Shown: piece by piece, positions 26,431 through 34,764 of the stretch
How positions within the stretch are numbered: the stretch's first letter is position 1
How the letters are laid out: every line of letters starts with the position of its first letter
From: Amycolatopsis sp. WQ 127309
GTDB lineage: Bacteria > Actinomycetota > Actinomycetes > Mycobacteriales > Pseudonocardiaceae
Assembly (NCBI RefSeq): GCF_023023025.1
Contig: NZ_CP095481.1
Coordinates: 10,243,001-10,307,000, forward strand
Direction: 5' to 3'
DNA: 64,000 nucleotides
Notes under the pieces: generated by a model
The model's database searches: none
What the model saw: the letters and a program-made list of their open reading frames with translations, nothing else
Told to the model about the DNA's origin: nothing
Position numbers and translations under genes: made by a program

Positions 26431-28188
26431 TCACGGCAGCAGCGTCACCGTGACCGACTTCGTCGGGCCGACGTTGCCCGCCGCGTCGATCGAGCGGTAT
26501 TCGATGCGGTGACGGCCGTAACCCGGGGTGCGGGGCGCGAACGGCGAGACCGTCAGCCCGCCCGGGCCGAGGTTGCCGTACGCCAGGCCGTCGATCTCCG
26601 TACCCCGCGGCGTGAACAGGAACGGCGCGTTCGGGTCCGTCGGCCAGCCGTAGTACTTGTACCAGCCGTCGCCGTCCACGCGGAACTCCGGCAAACCGTC
26701 GGACGCCGTCAGGCGCATCGTGAACGAGCCGTGGAAGACGTGGTCCTTGCCCGCCGGCAGTTCGGCCGTCGTCGTCGGGCCGGACGCGTCCACCGCCCAG
26801 GTCAGGGTCGTGCCGCCGGTGGTCGCGGTGAGGGTGTGCGCGCCGCGGGACTCGCCGAGGGCGAAGTCGGGGCCGCTCGCGACCGGACGACCGTCGAGCT
26901 TCCAGCGCACGGAAGGGATCGAGCCGGTCGGCTCACCGGTTTCGACGTAGACGACGTCGTGCCCGCCGACCGGCTGCGAAGTCGGCGTCGACCCCACGAC
27001 CGCGGGGCCGCCGGACGGCGCGGTGGTCACCGTCGTGTCGACGGTCCACGTGCGCGTCGCCGTCGGCCGGGCCGCCGGGTCGCGGACGAACGGCGTCGGG
27101 TCGGTCACCTTCGCCGTCAGCGTGTGCTTGCCCGGCGAAACGCGGACGTGGCGCAGGTCGAGCGCGTCGGAGCCACGCACGGGACGGCCGTCGAGGGTCC
27201 AGGTGACGTCGAGGCGGTGATCGACCGGGTGCATCGTGCGCACCCACACGACGCGGTCGGCGCCGATCGTCCCGGCCGGGGTGCCGTCGCCCAGCAACGG
27301 CACCTTCGCGGAGATCCGCTGGGTCATCCGCTCGCGGCCGACCTGGTCGTAGGCGTAGCCGAGGGTCTTCATCATCGAGTGCGCGCTGGGCCGCCACACG
27401 CCGGTCTGGGTGTAGAGCCCGCCTTCGTACCGCCCGATCGTGCCGCCGGACTCGCTGGGCTCGCCGAGCCAGCGGTACCACTTCGCGTGCTGCTCGCGCA
27501 TCTGCGGCTCGGTCAGCGTGGTGTGGTGGATCGACGCGGGCTCGCCGCCTTCGTACGCCCCGCCCGGGACGCCGCGCGCGTAGTAGTCGTACTCGTCGTC
27601 GAGGCCGCCGAGCGAGTGGCCCAGCTCGTGCGGCGAGATGAGCGCCGACAGCGCGTTGCCGCCCGACGCCGTCGCGTAGGTGCCGCCCGCGCCGCCGTAG
27701 GTGGTGCTGTTGCCCAGCGCGAGGATCTGCCGGTTGGCCTTGGTCGTGCCGGGCACGAGGTCGGCGTAACGCTGGGCGGCCGCGTCGTCGACGGTCAGCA
27801 GCCGCTGCACGCTCCCGGCGTCACACCCGCCCCAGAACCCCATGTTCAGCGGCGTGTTCCGCCGCGGCGCGTCCAGCCCGGGGTCACAGTCCACACCGGA
27901 CTCCGGCGAGGCGATCGACACGGCGTAGACGTTGAAGTAGCTGCGGTAGGACTTGAACGGCTCGAGCGACCAGAGCGTGTTCATGTGCCGCGCGACGTCG
28001 GCCTGGAACTTCGGCTGCTCGGCCGCGGTGTAGCCGTCGCCGAGGACGACGAGGTTGAACCGCTGGGCGACGGGCCCGGTCACCTGGACGTCGGTGACGG
28101 TGCCCGCGGGTTCGCCGGCGTACGCCGGGGTGACGGCCCCCGCGGCCAGCAGCAGCACCGCGGCGACGAGACCGGCCCAGTTCCGCAT
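26431..28188 (-). CDS. Secreted M64-family zinc metallopeptidase
   Basis: A 585-residue exported peptidase of the IgA-peptidase M64 family. A signal peptide (1-24, AYAG) is followed by the catalytic domain with FNLVVLGDGYTAAEQ and the zinc motif HELGHSLGGLDDEY (His187, Glu188, His191, third ligand in the DEY segment). After about residue 290 come Ig-like/beta-sandwich repeats, including DVTWTLDGRPV and SVRWKLDGRPV. The C-terminal module is HRIEYRSIDAAGNVGPTKSVTVT. Natural substrates are unknown; the IgA link is a family name, not a prediction. Confidence 0.88.
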   Translation of the reverse strand: MRNWAGLVAAVLLLAAGAVTPAYAGEPAGTVTDVQVTGPVAQRFNLVVLGDGYTAAEQPKFQADVARHMNTLWSLEPFKSYRSYFNVYAVSIASPESGVDCDPGLDAPRRNTPLNMGFWGGCDAGSVQRLLTVDDAAAQRYADLVPGTTKANRQILALGNSTTYGGAGGTYATASGGNALSALISPHELGHSLGGLDDEYDYYARGVPGGAYEGGEPASIHHTTLTEPQMREQHAKWYRWLGEPSESGGTIGRYEGGLYTQTGVWRPSAHSMMKTLGYAYDQVGRERMTQRISAKVPLLGDGTPAGTIGADRVVWVRTMHPVDHRLDVTWTLDGRPVRGSDALDLRHVRVSPGKHTLTAKVTDPTPFVRDPAARPTATRTWTVDTTVTTAPSGGPAVVGSTPTSQPVGGHDVVYVETGEPTGSIPSVRWKLDGRPVASGPDFALGESRGAHTLTATTGGTTLTWAVDASGPTTTAELPAGKDHVFHGSFTMRLTASDGLPEFRVDGDGWYKYYGWPTDPNAPFLFTPRGTEIDGLAYGNLGPGGLTVSPFAPRTPGYGRHRIEYRSIDAAGNVGPTKSVTVTLLP

Positions 28189-28276
28189 GCGGCTTTCCCC
28201 TTCATCGGCAGGTTCCCGTTGTACCGCAATGCTTTCCCCACCGGAACCCCCGGAAGTCGCGCCACGGTATAGAGCG

Positions 28277-29596
28277 TTATACGGGAAGCCACGACCCGTC
28301 GAGGGGGATGCCGGCGGCCGCGGCGATCCGGGCGCGGGAGCGCAACGCGCGTTCTCGCAGCTCTTCGAGGTCGACGCCGACCAGCGCGCCGCCGCGTTTG
28401 ACGACTTCGCCGGCGACGAGCACGGTGTCGACGAGCCCGGGATGTCCGGCGGACAGGATCGCGCCCGCCGGGTGGTTGACCGGGAAGAGCGTCAGGTCGT
28501 CGGCGCGCAGCAGCACGAGGTCGGCCTGCTTGCCCGGGGTGATGCTGCCGGTCCGGTCGCCGAGCCCGAGGGCGCGGGCGCCGTCGACGGTGGCGAACTC
28601 CAGCACGTCACGGCTGGTCAGCGACGGCGGCCGGCCGTGCGCGGTGTCGAGGCCGCGTTGCACGCCGAGCGCGGTGCGCATGGCCGAGAACATGTCGCCG
28701 CCGGCCGTGGGGCAGTTGTCGACGGACAGTGCCGGGCGGATGCCCGCGGCGAGCACGCGGCCGGTTTCCGGCCAGCCGAGGCCCATCTTCAGCTCGACGT
28801 CGGGGCTGATCGACACCGAGCAGCCCGCGTCGGCCAGCATCGCCAGCTCGTCGTCGTCCAGGCCGTTGCCGTGCACGATCGTCGTCCGGTCGTCGAGCAG
28901 CCCGTGCTCCCCCATCGCCGCGATCGGCCGGCGGCCCGCCGTCGCCCCGGCGCGGACGTGCGCGTGGACGCTGACCCGCAGCCCGAGGTCGCGGGCCGCG
29001 GCGACGTCGGCGGCTGTGGTCTCGATGGCGGTCCGCTGCGGACCGCGCAGGCCGGCCGCCATCGTCACGAGCCCGTCGTCGCCGGGGCACCGGTCGCGCA
29101 TCCGGGCGAGTTCGGCGGCGACCGGGCCGTCGGTGGCGACACCTGCGCCGTAACAGAAAACGCTCCGCCCGGGCGCTTGGCGAAGGGCGTCGAGCGCGGC
29201 GTCGCCGTGGGCGGGAGTGTCGGTGCAGTGGCACCAGTCCAGCACCGTGGTGACGCCCGAGTGCAGCGCTTCGAGCCGGCCGAGCAGCGTGCCGACGAGC
29301 ACGTCCTCGGGCCGGTAGAGCGGGCGCAGCAAGCCGTGCATCGCCGGGCCGTACCGGGCGAACGTCCAGTCGGCGGCGAGCCCGCGGAACACCGCCTGCC
29401 AGGTGTGCCGGTGGGTGTCGACGAAACCGGGCAGCACGAGCATGCCGGTCGCGTCGAGCACGTCCGCGCCCGGCGCGTCGAGCCGCTCGGCGACGGCGCT
29501 GATCCGGCCGTCCTCGACGAGCACGTCCCCGCGCGGCAGGTCGCCGATCGCCGGGTCGACGCTGATGACCGTGCCGCCGCGCACCAGAGTTCCCAT
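28277..29596 (-). CDS. Amidohydrolase of the TRZ/ATZ-cytosine deaminase group
   Basis: A 439-residue metal-dependent deaminase/hydrolase. Metal ligands are visible in GFVDTHRHTW (His62, His64), with later VHAHV and VHGNGL, and Asp in LSVDNCPT. The group deaminates 8-oxoguanine, guanine, S-adenosylhomocysteine derivatives or triazines. AAAGGGG precedes the ATG at 29596. It is divergent from a MarR gene across two MarR-type palindromes that overlap its promoter (TTGACG-N18-TACAGT), so it is probably derepressed by a MarR ligand. Confidence 0.8.
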   Translation of the reverse strand: MGTLVRGGTVISVDPAIGDLPRGDVLVEDGRISAVAERLDAPGADVLDATGMLVLPGFVDTHRHTWQAVFRGLAADWTFARYGPAMHGLLRPLYRPEDVLVGTLLGRLEALHSGVTTVLDWCHCTDTPAHGDAALDALRQAPGRSVFCYGAGVATDGPVAAELARMRDRCPGDDGLVTMAAGLRGPQRTAIETTAADVAAARDLGLRVSVHAHVRAGATAGRRPIAAMGEHGLLDDRTTIVHGNGLDDDELAMLADAGCSVSISPDVELKMGLGWPETGRVLAAGIRPALSVDNCPTAGGDMFSAMRTALGVQRGLDTAHGRPPSLTSRDVLEFATVDGARALGLGDRTGSITPGKQADLVLLRADDLTLFPVNHPAGAILSAGHPGLVDTVLVAGEVVKRGGALVGVDLEELRERALRSRARIAAAAGIPLDGSWLPV

Positions 29597-29610
29597 GATT
29601 CCCCTTTGCT

Positions 29611-29656
29611 CAGTTGATACGTCAACTGTAGGGCGCGTGTAGTTGACGCGTCAACT
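29611..29656. promoter_or_regulatory. Two MarR-type operators between amidohydrolase and MarR genes
   Basis: CAGTTGATACGTCAACTG (29611-29628, perfect 7-bp arms) and AGTTGACGCGTCAACT (29641-29656, perfect palindrome), with centres 29 bp apart. They cover the minus-strand promoter of the amidohydrolase and the start of the MarR transcript. Confidence 0.75.
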
Positions 29657-29674
29657 CTCGGGTACGCTTTCGTC

Positions 29675-30133
29675 ATGACCGAGTCGCTGACCCCGGACGA
29701 GTGGGCGTTCTGGCACTCCTGGACGCAGGCTCAGCGCCTGCTCACCCAGGAGCTCGACCGCGGCCTGCAACGCGACTCCGGCATTTCGAAGGCCGAGTTC
29801 AGCGTGCTGCTGACCCTGCAGCGCGCGCCCGGCCACGAACTGCGCGTCAGCGAGCTCTGCGCGTCCCTCGACTGGGAGAAGAGCCGTGTCTCGCACCAGC
29901 TGACCCGGATGGAGAACCGCGGTTTCGTGGCGCGGACGGAGTCCGGGACCGGCGGCCGCCGCACGCGGGTCGGGCTGACCGCCGAGGGCGACCGCGCCGC
30001 GCGGGACGCGATCGCCGGGCACGCCGGCAACATCCGCCGCTACTTCCTCGACACGCTCAGCCCCGCCCAGGCCGCGGCCATCCGGGCGTGGAGCGAGCAA
30101 CTGACCGAGCGCATCGAGCCGCGCGAAGCCTAG
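29675..30133 (+). CDS. MarR-family transcriptional regulator
   Basis: A 152-residue MarR protein: N-terminal dimer helix, winged helix (LRVSELCASLDWEKSRVSHQLTRMENRGFV) with the wing GTGGRRTRVGLT, and a C-terminal dimer helix. It is divergent from the amidohydrolase and presumably binds the paired palindromes at 29611-29656. Its TAG stop codon is part of the CTAG target duplicated by the MITE-like insertion that follows. Confidence 0.9.
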   Translation: MTESLTPDEWAFWHSWTQAQRLLTQELDRGLQRDSGISKAEFSVLLTLQRAPGHELRVSELCASLDWEKSRVSHQLTRMENRGFVARTESGTGGRRTRVGLTAEGDRAARDAIAGHAGNIRRYFLDTLSPAQAAAIRAWSEQLTERIEPREA

Positions 30134-30292
30134 GCGGTGTCCTGTAAGTCTGCTCGATGGGCTTCGTGATCCAGGTGGTTCCTGGCGGTGCGGGCGGAGC
30201 GCCCTCGTACCGGGTTGTACTCGGGTGATCCGCCCGTGCCGTCAGGGGCCGCCTGGGCGCGAAGACCGCGAGCTTGACTTGCAGGACACCGC
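30134..30292. mobile_element. 159-bp MITE-like element with 17-bp terminal inverted repeats
   Basis: The ends GCGGTGTCCTGTAAGTC and GACTTGCAGGACACCGC are inverted repeats with one mismatch. The element is flanked by direct CTAG copies (30130-30133 and 30293-30296), as expected of a 4-bp target duplication, and has no transposase. Ends of this type are seen on actinobacterial IS5-group elements; that relationship is inferred. Both flanking genes end with the TAG inside the duplicated CTAG. Confidence 0.75.
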
Positions 30293-30961
30293 CTAGGCAC
30301 GGGTCAGGCGGTACCAGACCTCGGGCCGGCCGACCTGGCCGTAGTGCGGCTCGCGGTGGGCCATTCCGTTGTCCGCCAAGTACTCCAGGTACCGGCGGGC
30401 CGTGACGCGGGACGCGCCGATCGCCGCGGCCGCCGCGCCCGCCGACAGGCCGTCCGCTGCCCCGCCCAGCGCGTCGGTGATCGCTTCCAGCGTCTGGACG
30501 CTCATGCCCTTCGGCAGCGGCGGTTGCTCGGTCGTGCGCAGCGTGCCCAGGGCCCGGTCGATCTCGGCCTGGCCGGACACCTCGCCGGACGCGTCGCGGA
30601 ATTCGGCGTAGCGCTCCAGTTTTTCGCGCAGGGTGGCGAAGGTGAACGGCTTGAGGAGGTACTGCACCACACCGACCGACACCGCGGCCTTCACCAGCGC
30701 GAGGTCGCGCGCCGACGTCACGGCGATGACGTCGATCGGCAGCCCGGCCGCGCGCAGCGAGCGGCAGACCGCCAGGCCGTGGGTGTCCGGCAGGTAGAAG
30801 TCCAGCAGCACGAGGTCGACCGGCTCGCGTTCGCAGAACCGCAACGCGTCGCCACCGGAGTGGACCACGCCCGCCACGGAGAACCCCGCGAGCCGTTCGA
30901 CGTAGACGCGGTGCGCCTCGGCGGCCACCGGTTCGTCCTCCACCACCAGCACCCGGATCAC
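30293..30961 (-). CDS. CitB/DcuR-type response regulator
   Basis: A 222-residue response regulator: receiver domain with the phosphorylated Asp54 (LVLLDFYLPDTHG), Thr and Lys (VTSARD, LLKPF), then a C-terminal helix-turn-helix of the CitB/DpiA kind (GASRVTARRYLEYLADNGM). GTG 30961 overlaps the kinase stop codon (GTGA). The pair lies next to a C4-dicarboxylate carrier that it probably controls. Confidence 0.9.
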   Translation of the reverse strand: MIRVLVVEDEPVAAEAHRVYVERLAGFSVAGVVHSGGDALRFCEREPVDLVLLDFYLPDTHGLAVCRSLRAAGLPIDVIAVTSARDLALVKAAVSVGVVQYLLKPFTFATLREKLERYAEFRDASGEVSGQAEIDRALGTLRTTEQPPLPKGMSVQTLEAITDALGGAADGLSAGAAAAAIGASRVTARRYLEYLADNGMAHREPHYGQVGRPEVWYRLTRA

Positions 30962-32595
30962 CGGCCGGCCTCCTGCCGCGGCAGGCGCACGGTGAACACC
31001 GCGCCGCCGTCCCGCCCGACGTCGACCGTACCGCCGTAGCGGCGCACCGCCTGCCCGACGAGCGCGAGCCCGAGGCCGTGTCCTTCCCCGGCCTTCGTCG
31101 ACCAGCCGCGGCGGAAGACGTCGGCGTCGTCGGGGACGCCCGGGCCGGTGTCGGCGACGCGCAGCAGCAGCTCGTCGGCGTCGGAGCGGGCGGTGACGAC
31201 GACCGCCGGCCGGCCGTCGCCGTGCACCGCGGCGTCGATGCCGTTGTCGATCAGGTTGCCGAGGATGGTGACGAGGTCGCGCGCGGCGACGCCGTGGGTC
31301 GCGTCGTCGATCATCGTGTCCGGCGTGATCGTCAGCTCCACTCCGCGTTCGCTCGCCTCGGCCGCCTTCCCCAGCAGCAGCGCGGCGAGCACCGGTTCGG
31401 CGACGGCGCCGACGACGCGGTCGGTCAGTTCCTGGGCGAGCGCGAGCTCGGCCGTCGCGAACTCGACGGCCTGCTCGGGTTTGCCGATCTCCACCAGGGA
31501 AACCACGGTGTGCAGCCGGTTCGCGGCCTCGTGCGCCTGCGACCGCAACGCTTCTGCGAGACCGCGCGCGGTGGTCAGCTCCCCGGTCAGCGACTGCAGT
31601 TCGGTGTGGTCACGCAGGACCACGACGGTGCCCTGCGCCCGGCCGCCCGCGCGGACGGCGGTCGTGCTGACCAGCAGCACGCGCGCGTCGGTCAGGTGCA
31701 GCTCCTCGGCGCGGGTCTCGGCCGAGCCGAACGCCGTCACCAGCTCGGCGGGCAGGCCCAGCGCGCCCAGCTCCCGGCCGACCGGGTCGGCGTCGAGTCC
31801 GAGCAGGACGCGCGCGCCGTCGTTGCAGAGCCCGACCTTCCCGTCGCGGCCGACCAGCAGCACCCCTTCGCGGACCGAGTGCAGCACGGCTTCGTGGTAC
31901 TCGAACAGGTTGCTCAGCTCGTCCGGCGCGATCCCGCGCGTCTGGCGGCGGAGCCGCGCGCTGATCAGCCAGCCGCCGAGCGCGCCCACCAGCAGCACCG
32001 CGCCCGCGACGCCGAACAGCGGCCAGAGCCGTTCGCGCAGCTCGGCCGAGATCGCCGCGACGGTGATCCCGACGGCGACCAGCGCGATCACCCGCCGGTC
32101 CGCGCCGAACACCGGGACGACCGTGCGGATCGACGGGCCGAGGGAGCCGGTGTAGGTCTCGGTGAGCTGCTGCCCGCGCTGCGCCTGCGCGATGTTCCCG
32201 ATGTAGTGCTGCCCGATCAGGGCCGGATTCGGGTGGGTGAACCGGATCCCGGCCGGGCTCATGATCGTGATGAAGTCGACGCCGGTGTCGGCCTGCACGC
32301 GCACCGCGAACGGCTGCAGCGTGGCGCTCGGGGCGGGCGCGTCCACCGCGGCGATGACGGACGGCGCGTCGGCCACCGTCGCGGCGACGGCGCGCACCTG
32401 GTCCTTGGCGTTCTGGTCGGTCGCCCGCGACGCGTCGAGGTAGGCGAACGTGATCCCGGCGCCCGCGAGCACGCAGAGCACCACCAGCTGCAGCACGAGC
32501 AGCTGGCGCGCCAGGCTCCAGCGGGACGACGTCGGGGACACCTCCTCATACCAGCACACCGGGGCCCGGGTGTCCGAACGGGACGGTGCGATCAT
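30958..32595 (-). CDS. CitA/DcuS-type sensor histidine kinase
   Basis: A 545-residue membrane kinase: helix 1 (about 28-53), extracytoplasmic PAS-like sensor (54-188), helix 2 (190-213), cytoplasmic PAS (225-330), SpoB-like dimer helix with the phospho-accepting His355 (SQAHEAANRLH), and an ATPase domain with NLIDNGIDA, DTGPGVPDD and GHGLGLAL. Relatives sense citrate, fumarate or other C4/C6 acids. ATG 32595 has no ribosome site; GTG 32541, next to GAGGAG, is an alternative start. Divergent from the dicarboxylate carrier. Confidence 0.9.
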   Translation of the reverse strand: MIAPSRSDTRAPVCWYEEVSPTSSRWSLARQLLVLQLVVLCVLAGAGITFAYLDASRATDQNAKDQVRAVAATVADAPSVIAAVDAPAPSATLQPFAVRVQADTGVDFITIMSPAGIRFTHPNPALIGQHYIGNIAQAQRGQQLTETYTGSLGPSIRTVVPVFGADRRVIALVAVGITVAAISAELRERLWPLFGVAGAVLLVGALGGWLISARLRRQTRGIAPDELSNLFEYHEAVLHSVREGVLLVGRDGKVGLCNDGARVLLGLDADPVGRELGALGLPAELVTAFGSAETRAEELHLTDARVLLVSTTAVRAGGRAQGTVVVLRDHTELQSLTGELTTARGLAEALRSQAHEAANRLHTVVSLVEIGKPEQAVEFATAELALAQELTDRVVGAVAEPVLAALLLGKAAEASERGVELTITPDTMIDDATHGVAARDLVTILGNLIDNGIDAAVHGDGRPAVVVTARSDADELLLRVADTGPGVPDDADVFRRGWSTKAGEGHGLGLALVGQAVRRYGGTVDVGRDGGAVFTVRLPRQEAGR

Positions 32596-32686
32596 CGCGC
32601 GAACTCAATGAACACAAGTGAGCCGGGTCACCTCGGTGGGCCTACAGTGTGCCGCAACCTGGAACACCCCTGAGCTGGAGGCAACG

Positions 32687-34054
32687 GTGCCGACCCCACC
32701 GACAACCGAGGAGACCCCGCGCAAGCGGGACAAGACCCACTACCTGTACCTGGCCGTGATCGTCGCCGTGGCCCTCGGGATCCTGGTGGGTTTCCTCTTC
32801 CCCGGCTTCGCCAAGGGCCTCAAGCCCCTCGGTGACGGCTTCGTCAACCTGATCAAGATGATGATCACACCGATCATCTTCTGCACCATCGTCATCGGCG
32901 TCGGCTCCGTCGCGAAAGCGGCCAAGGTCGGCAAAGTCGGACTGATGGCCCTGTTCTACTTCATCATCATGTCGACCTTCGCCCTGGCGATCGGCCTGGT
33001 CGTCGGCAACATCCTGCACCCTGGCACCGGCCTGCACCTCAACCCGGCCGACGTGAAGAGCGTCCAGAAGTCCGCCACCGGCGCCGAAGGCCCGGTCGAC
33101 TTCCTGCTCGGCATCATCCCCAAGACCTTTGTCTCCGCTTTCACCGACGGCGAAGTGCTGCAGGCCCTGCTGGTCGCGCTGTTCGTCGGGTTCGCACTGC
33201 AGAAGCTGGGCCCCAAGGGCGCCCCGATCCTGCGCGGCATCGAGCACATCCAGCGTCTCGTGTTCCGCGTCCTGTCCATGATCATGTGGGCCGCCCCGAT
33301 CGGCGCGTTCGGCGCCATCGCCGCCGTCGTCGGCGCGACCGGCTGGGCCGCGTTGAAGAGCCTCGCCGTGATCATGATCGGCTTCTACGCCACCTGCCTG
33401 ATCTTCGTGTTCGTGATCCTCGGGATCGTGCTGTGGCTCGGCGCCCGCGTGTTCATCTGGAACCTGCTGCGCTACCTCGGCCGCGAGTTCCTGCTGATCC
33501 TCTCGACGTCGTCCTCGGAGTCGGCGCTGCCGCGCCTGATCGCGAAGATGGAACACGTCGGCGTCAGCAAGTCGGTCGTCGGCATCACGGTGCCGACCGG
33601 CTACTCGTTCAACCTGGACGGCACCGCGATCTACCTGACCATGGCGACGCTGTTCATCGCCGCCGCGCAGGACGAGCCGCTCTCGATCGGTTCGCAGATC
33701 GGCCTGCTGGCGTTCATGATCATCGCGTCGAAGGGCGCGGCGGGCGTCAGTGGCTCGGGCATCGCGACGCTGGCGTCCGGCCTGCAGTCGCACCGGCCGG
33801 AACTGGTCAACGGCGTCGGCTTCATCCTCGGCATCGACCGGTTCATGTCGGAGGCCCGCGCGCTGACGAACTTCGCCGGCAACGCCGTCGCGACCGTCCT
33901 CATCGGAAACTGGACGAAGGAGTTCGACCGGGAGAAGGCCGAGCGGGTCTTCGCCGGGCAGGAACCCTTCGACGAGGCGACCATGCTCGACGACCACAGC
34001 CACGCGGCCGCCACCGACGACCTGGACGACGCGGCCAAGCAACCCGCGAAGTAA
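32687..34054 (+). CDS. dctA: C4-dicarboxylate:cation symporter (DctA/GltP family)
   Basis: A 455-residue inner-membrane carrier of the DAACS family, which imports succinate, fumarate and malate with protons or Na+. Motifs: KMMITPIIFCTIVIG, the serine-rich re-entrant loop (STSSSESALPRL), GYSFNLDGTAIYLTMA and GVSGSGIATLA. GTG 32687 follows GGAGG; the hydrophobic core starts at about residue 20. The acidic/His C-tail is non-conserved. The divergent CitA/CitB-type system is the likely regulator. Confidence 0.9.
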   Translation: MPTPPTTEETPRKRDKTHYLYLAVIVAVALGILVGFLFPGFAKGLKPLGDGFVNLIKMMITPIIFCTIVIGVGSVAKAAKVGKVGLMALFYFIIMSTFALAIGLVVGNILHPGTGLHLNPADVKSVQKSATGAEGPVDFLLGIIPKTFVSAFTDGEVLQALLVALFVGFALQKLGPKGAPILRGIEHIQRLVFRVLSMIMWAAPIGAFGAIAAVVGATGWAALKSLAVIMIGFYATCLIFVFVILGIVLWLGARVFIWNLLRYLGREFLLILSTSSSESALPRLIAKMEHVGVSKSVVGITVPTGYSFNLDGTAIYLTMATLFIAAAQDEPLSIGSQIGLLAFMIIASKGAAGVSGSGIATLASGLQSHRPELVNGVGFILGIDRFMSEARALTNFAGNAVATVLIGNWTKEFDREKAERVFAGQEPFDEATMLDDHSHAAATDDLDDAAKQPAK

Positions 34055-34099
34055 CCCCACCACGTTCGTGCTCACGCCCCCGCTGAGCACGAGCCACGC

Positions 34100-34138
34100 G
34101 GGCCGCGGTGCGAGTTCCCCGACTTCGCACCGCGGCCC
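34100..34138 (+). terminator. Terminator after dctA
   Basis: 14-bp stem (GGGCCGCGGTGCGA / TCGCACCGCGGCCC) with an 11-nt loop and GTTT following. A smaller inverted repeat (CGTGCTCA / TGAGCACG) precedes it at about 34067-34092. Confidence 0.75.
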
Positions 34139-34257
34139 GTTTCCACGTCTTCAGGTCGGCACTTTCGGCGAGAAAGCTGCGCCCGAGGGCCCCGAGGCGT
34201 AGCTTTCCCCAGGAAAGATGCATCGCTTCACGCGAACTTCACACAGGCGGCGGCCTG

Positions 34258-34659
34258 TCAGCAGGCCGCGTGGCCGTCGTAGACGACGCGGGCGGCGGCG
34301 ATCGACTCGCGGTGCCGCTCCGCCCAGCCGAGCAGGCCGGTCAGCGACTGGTACAGCTCCTTCGCCATCGGCGTGGCCTCGTACTCCACGCGCGGCGGGA
34401 CCGTCGGGTAGACCGTGCGCACCAGCAGGCCGTCACGCTCCAGGTTGCGCAGGGTCAGCGTCAGCATCCGGCGGCTGATGCCCTCGACCGCGCGCTCCAG
34501 CTCGGTGAACCGCACCGGGCCGCGCATGGCCTCCAGCAGGATGCCGATCGGCCACTTCCCGCTGACCCGGTTGATGACCTCGAGCAGCGTGCAGGCCTCG
34601 AGTTTCTCCGGGTCCACCTCCGCTGCCTGGACAGGTACATCGATGTTCCCCTGGGACAT
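34258..34659 (-). CDS. HxlR-family transcriptional regulator
   Basis: A 133-residue HxlR winged-helix protein with the family cysteine (EACTLLEVINRVSGKWPIGIL), RFTELERAVEGISRRMLTLTLRNLERDGLV-like recognition helices and the YEATPMAKELYQSL wing/helix. ATG 34659 is set by GGAGG 7 nt upstream. It is divergent from the MFS exporter, the usual pairing for this family, and probably represses it. Confidence 0.9.
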   Translation of the reverse strand: MSQGNIDVPVQAAEVDPEKLEACTLLEVINRVSGKWPIGILLEAMRGPVRFTELERAVEGISRRMLTLTLRNLERDGLLVRTVYPTVPPRVEYEATPMAKELYQSLTGLLGWAERHRESIAAARVVYDGHAAC

Positions 34660-34764
34660 GGAAGTGCCTCCTTCACGGCGCACCCATGGTCACACATGAT
34701 GGGCACTGTTACAAGAAGTGCCCTGGAGACGACCAGGGGAAACGCTCGACTGGAGGGGCCTGCC

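Noticed and set aside
32698..32720. RecA-NDp-like TTGTCGGTG on the minus strand in dctA
   Set aside because: No TAnnnT follows after 8 bases, it is inside a coding sequence, and the kinase gene it would serve starts only about 100 bp downstream with no other support.
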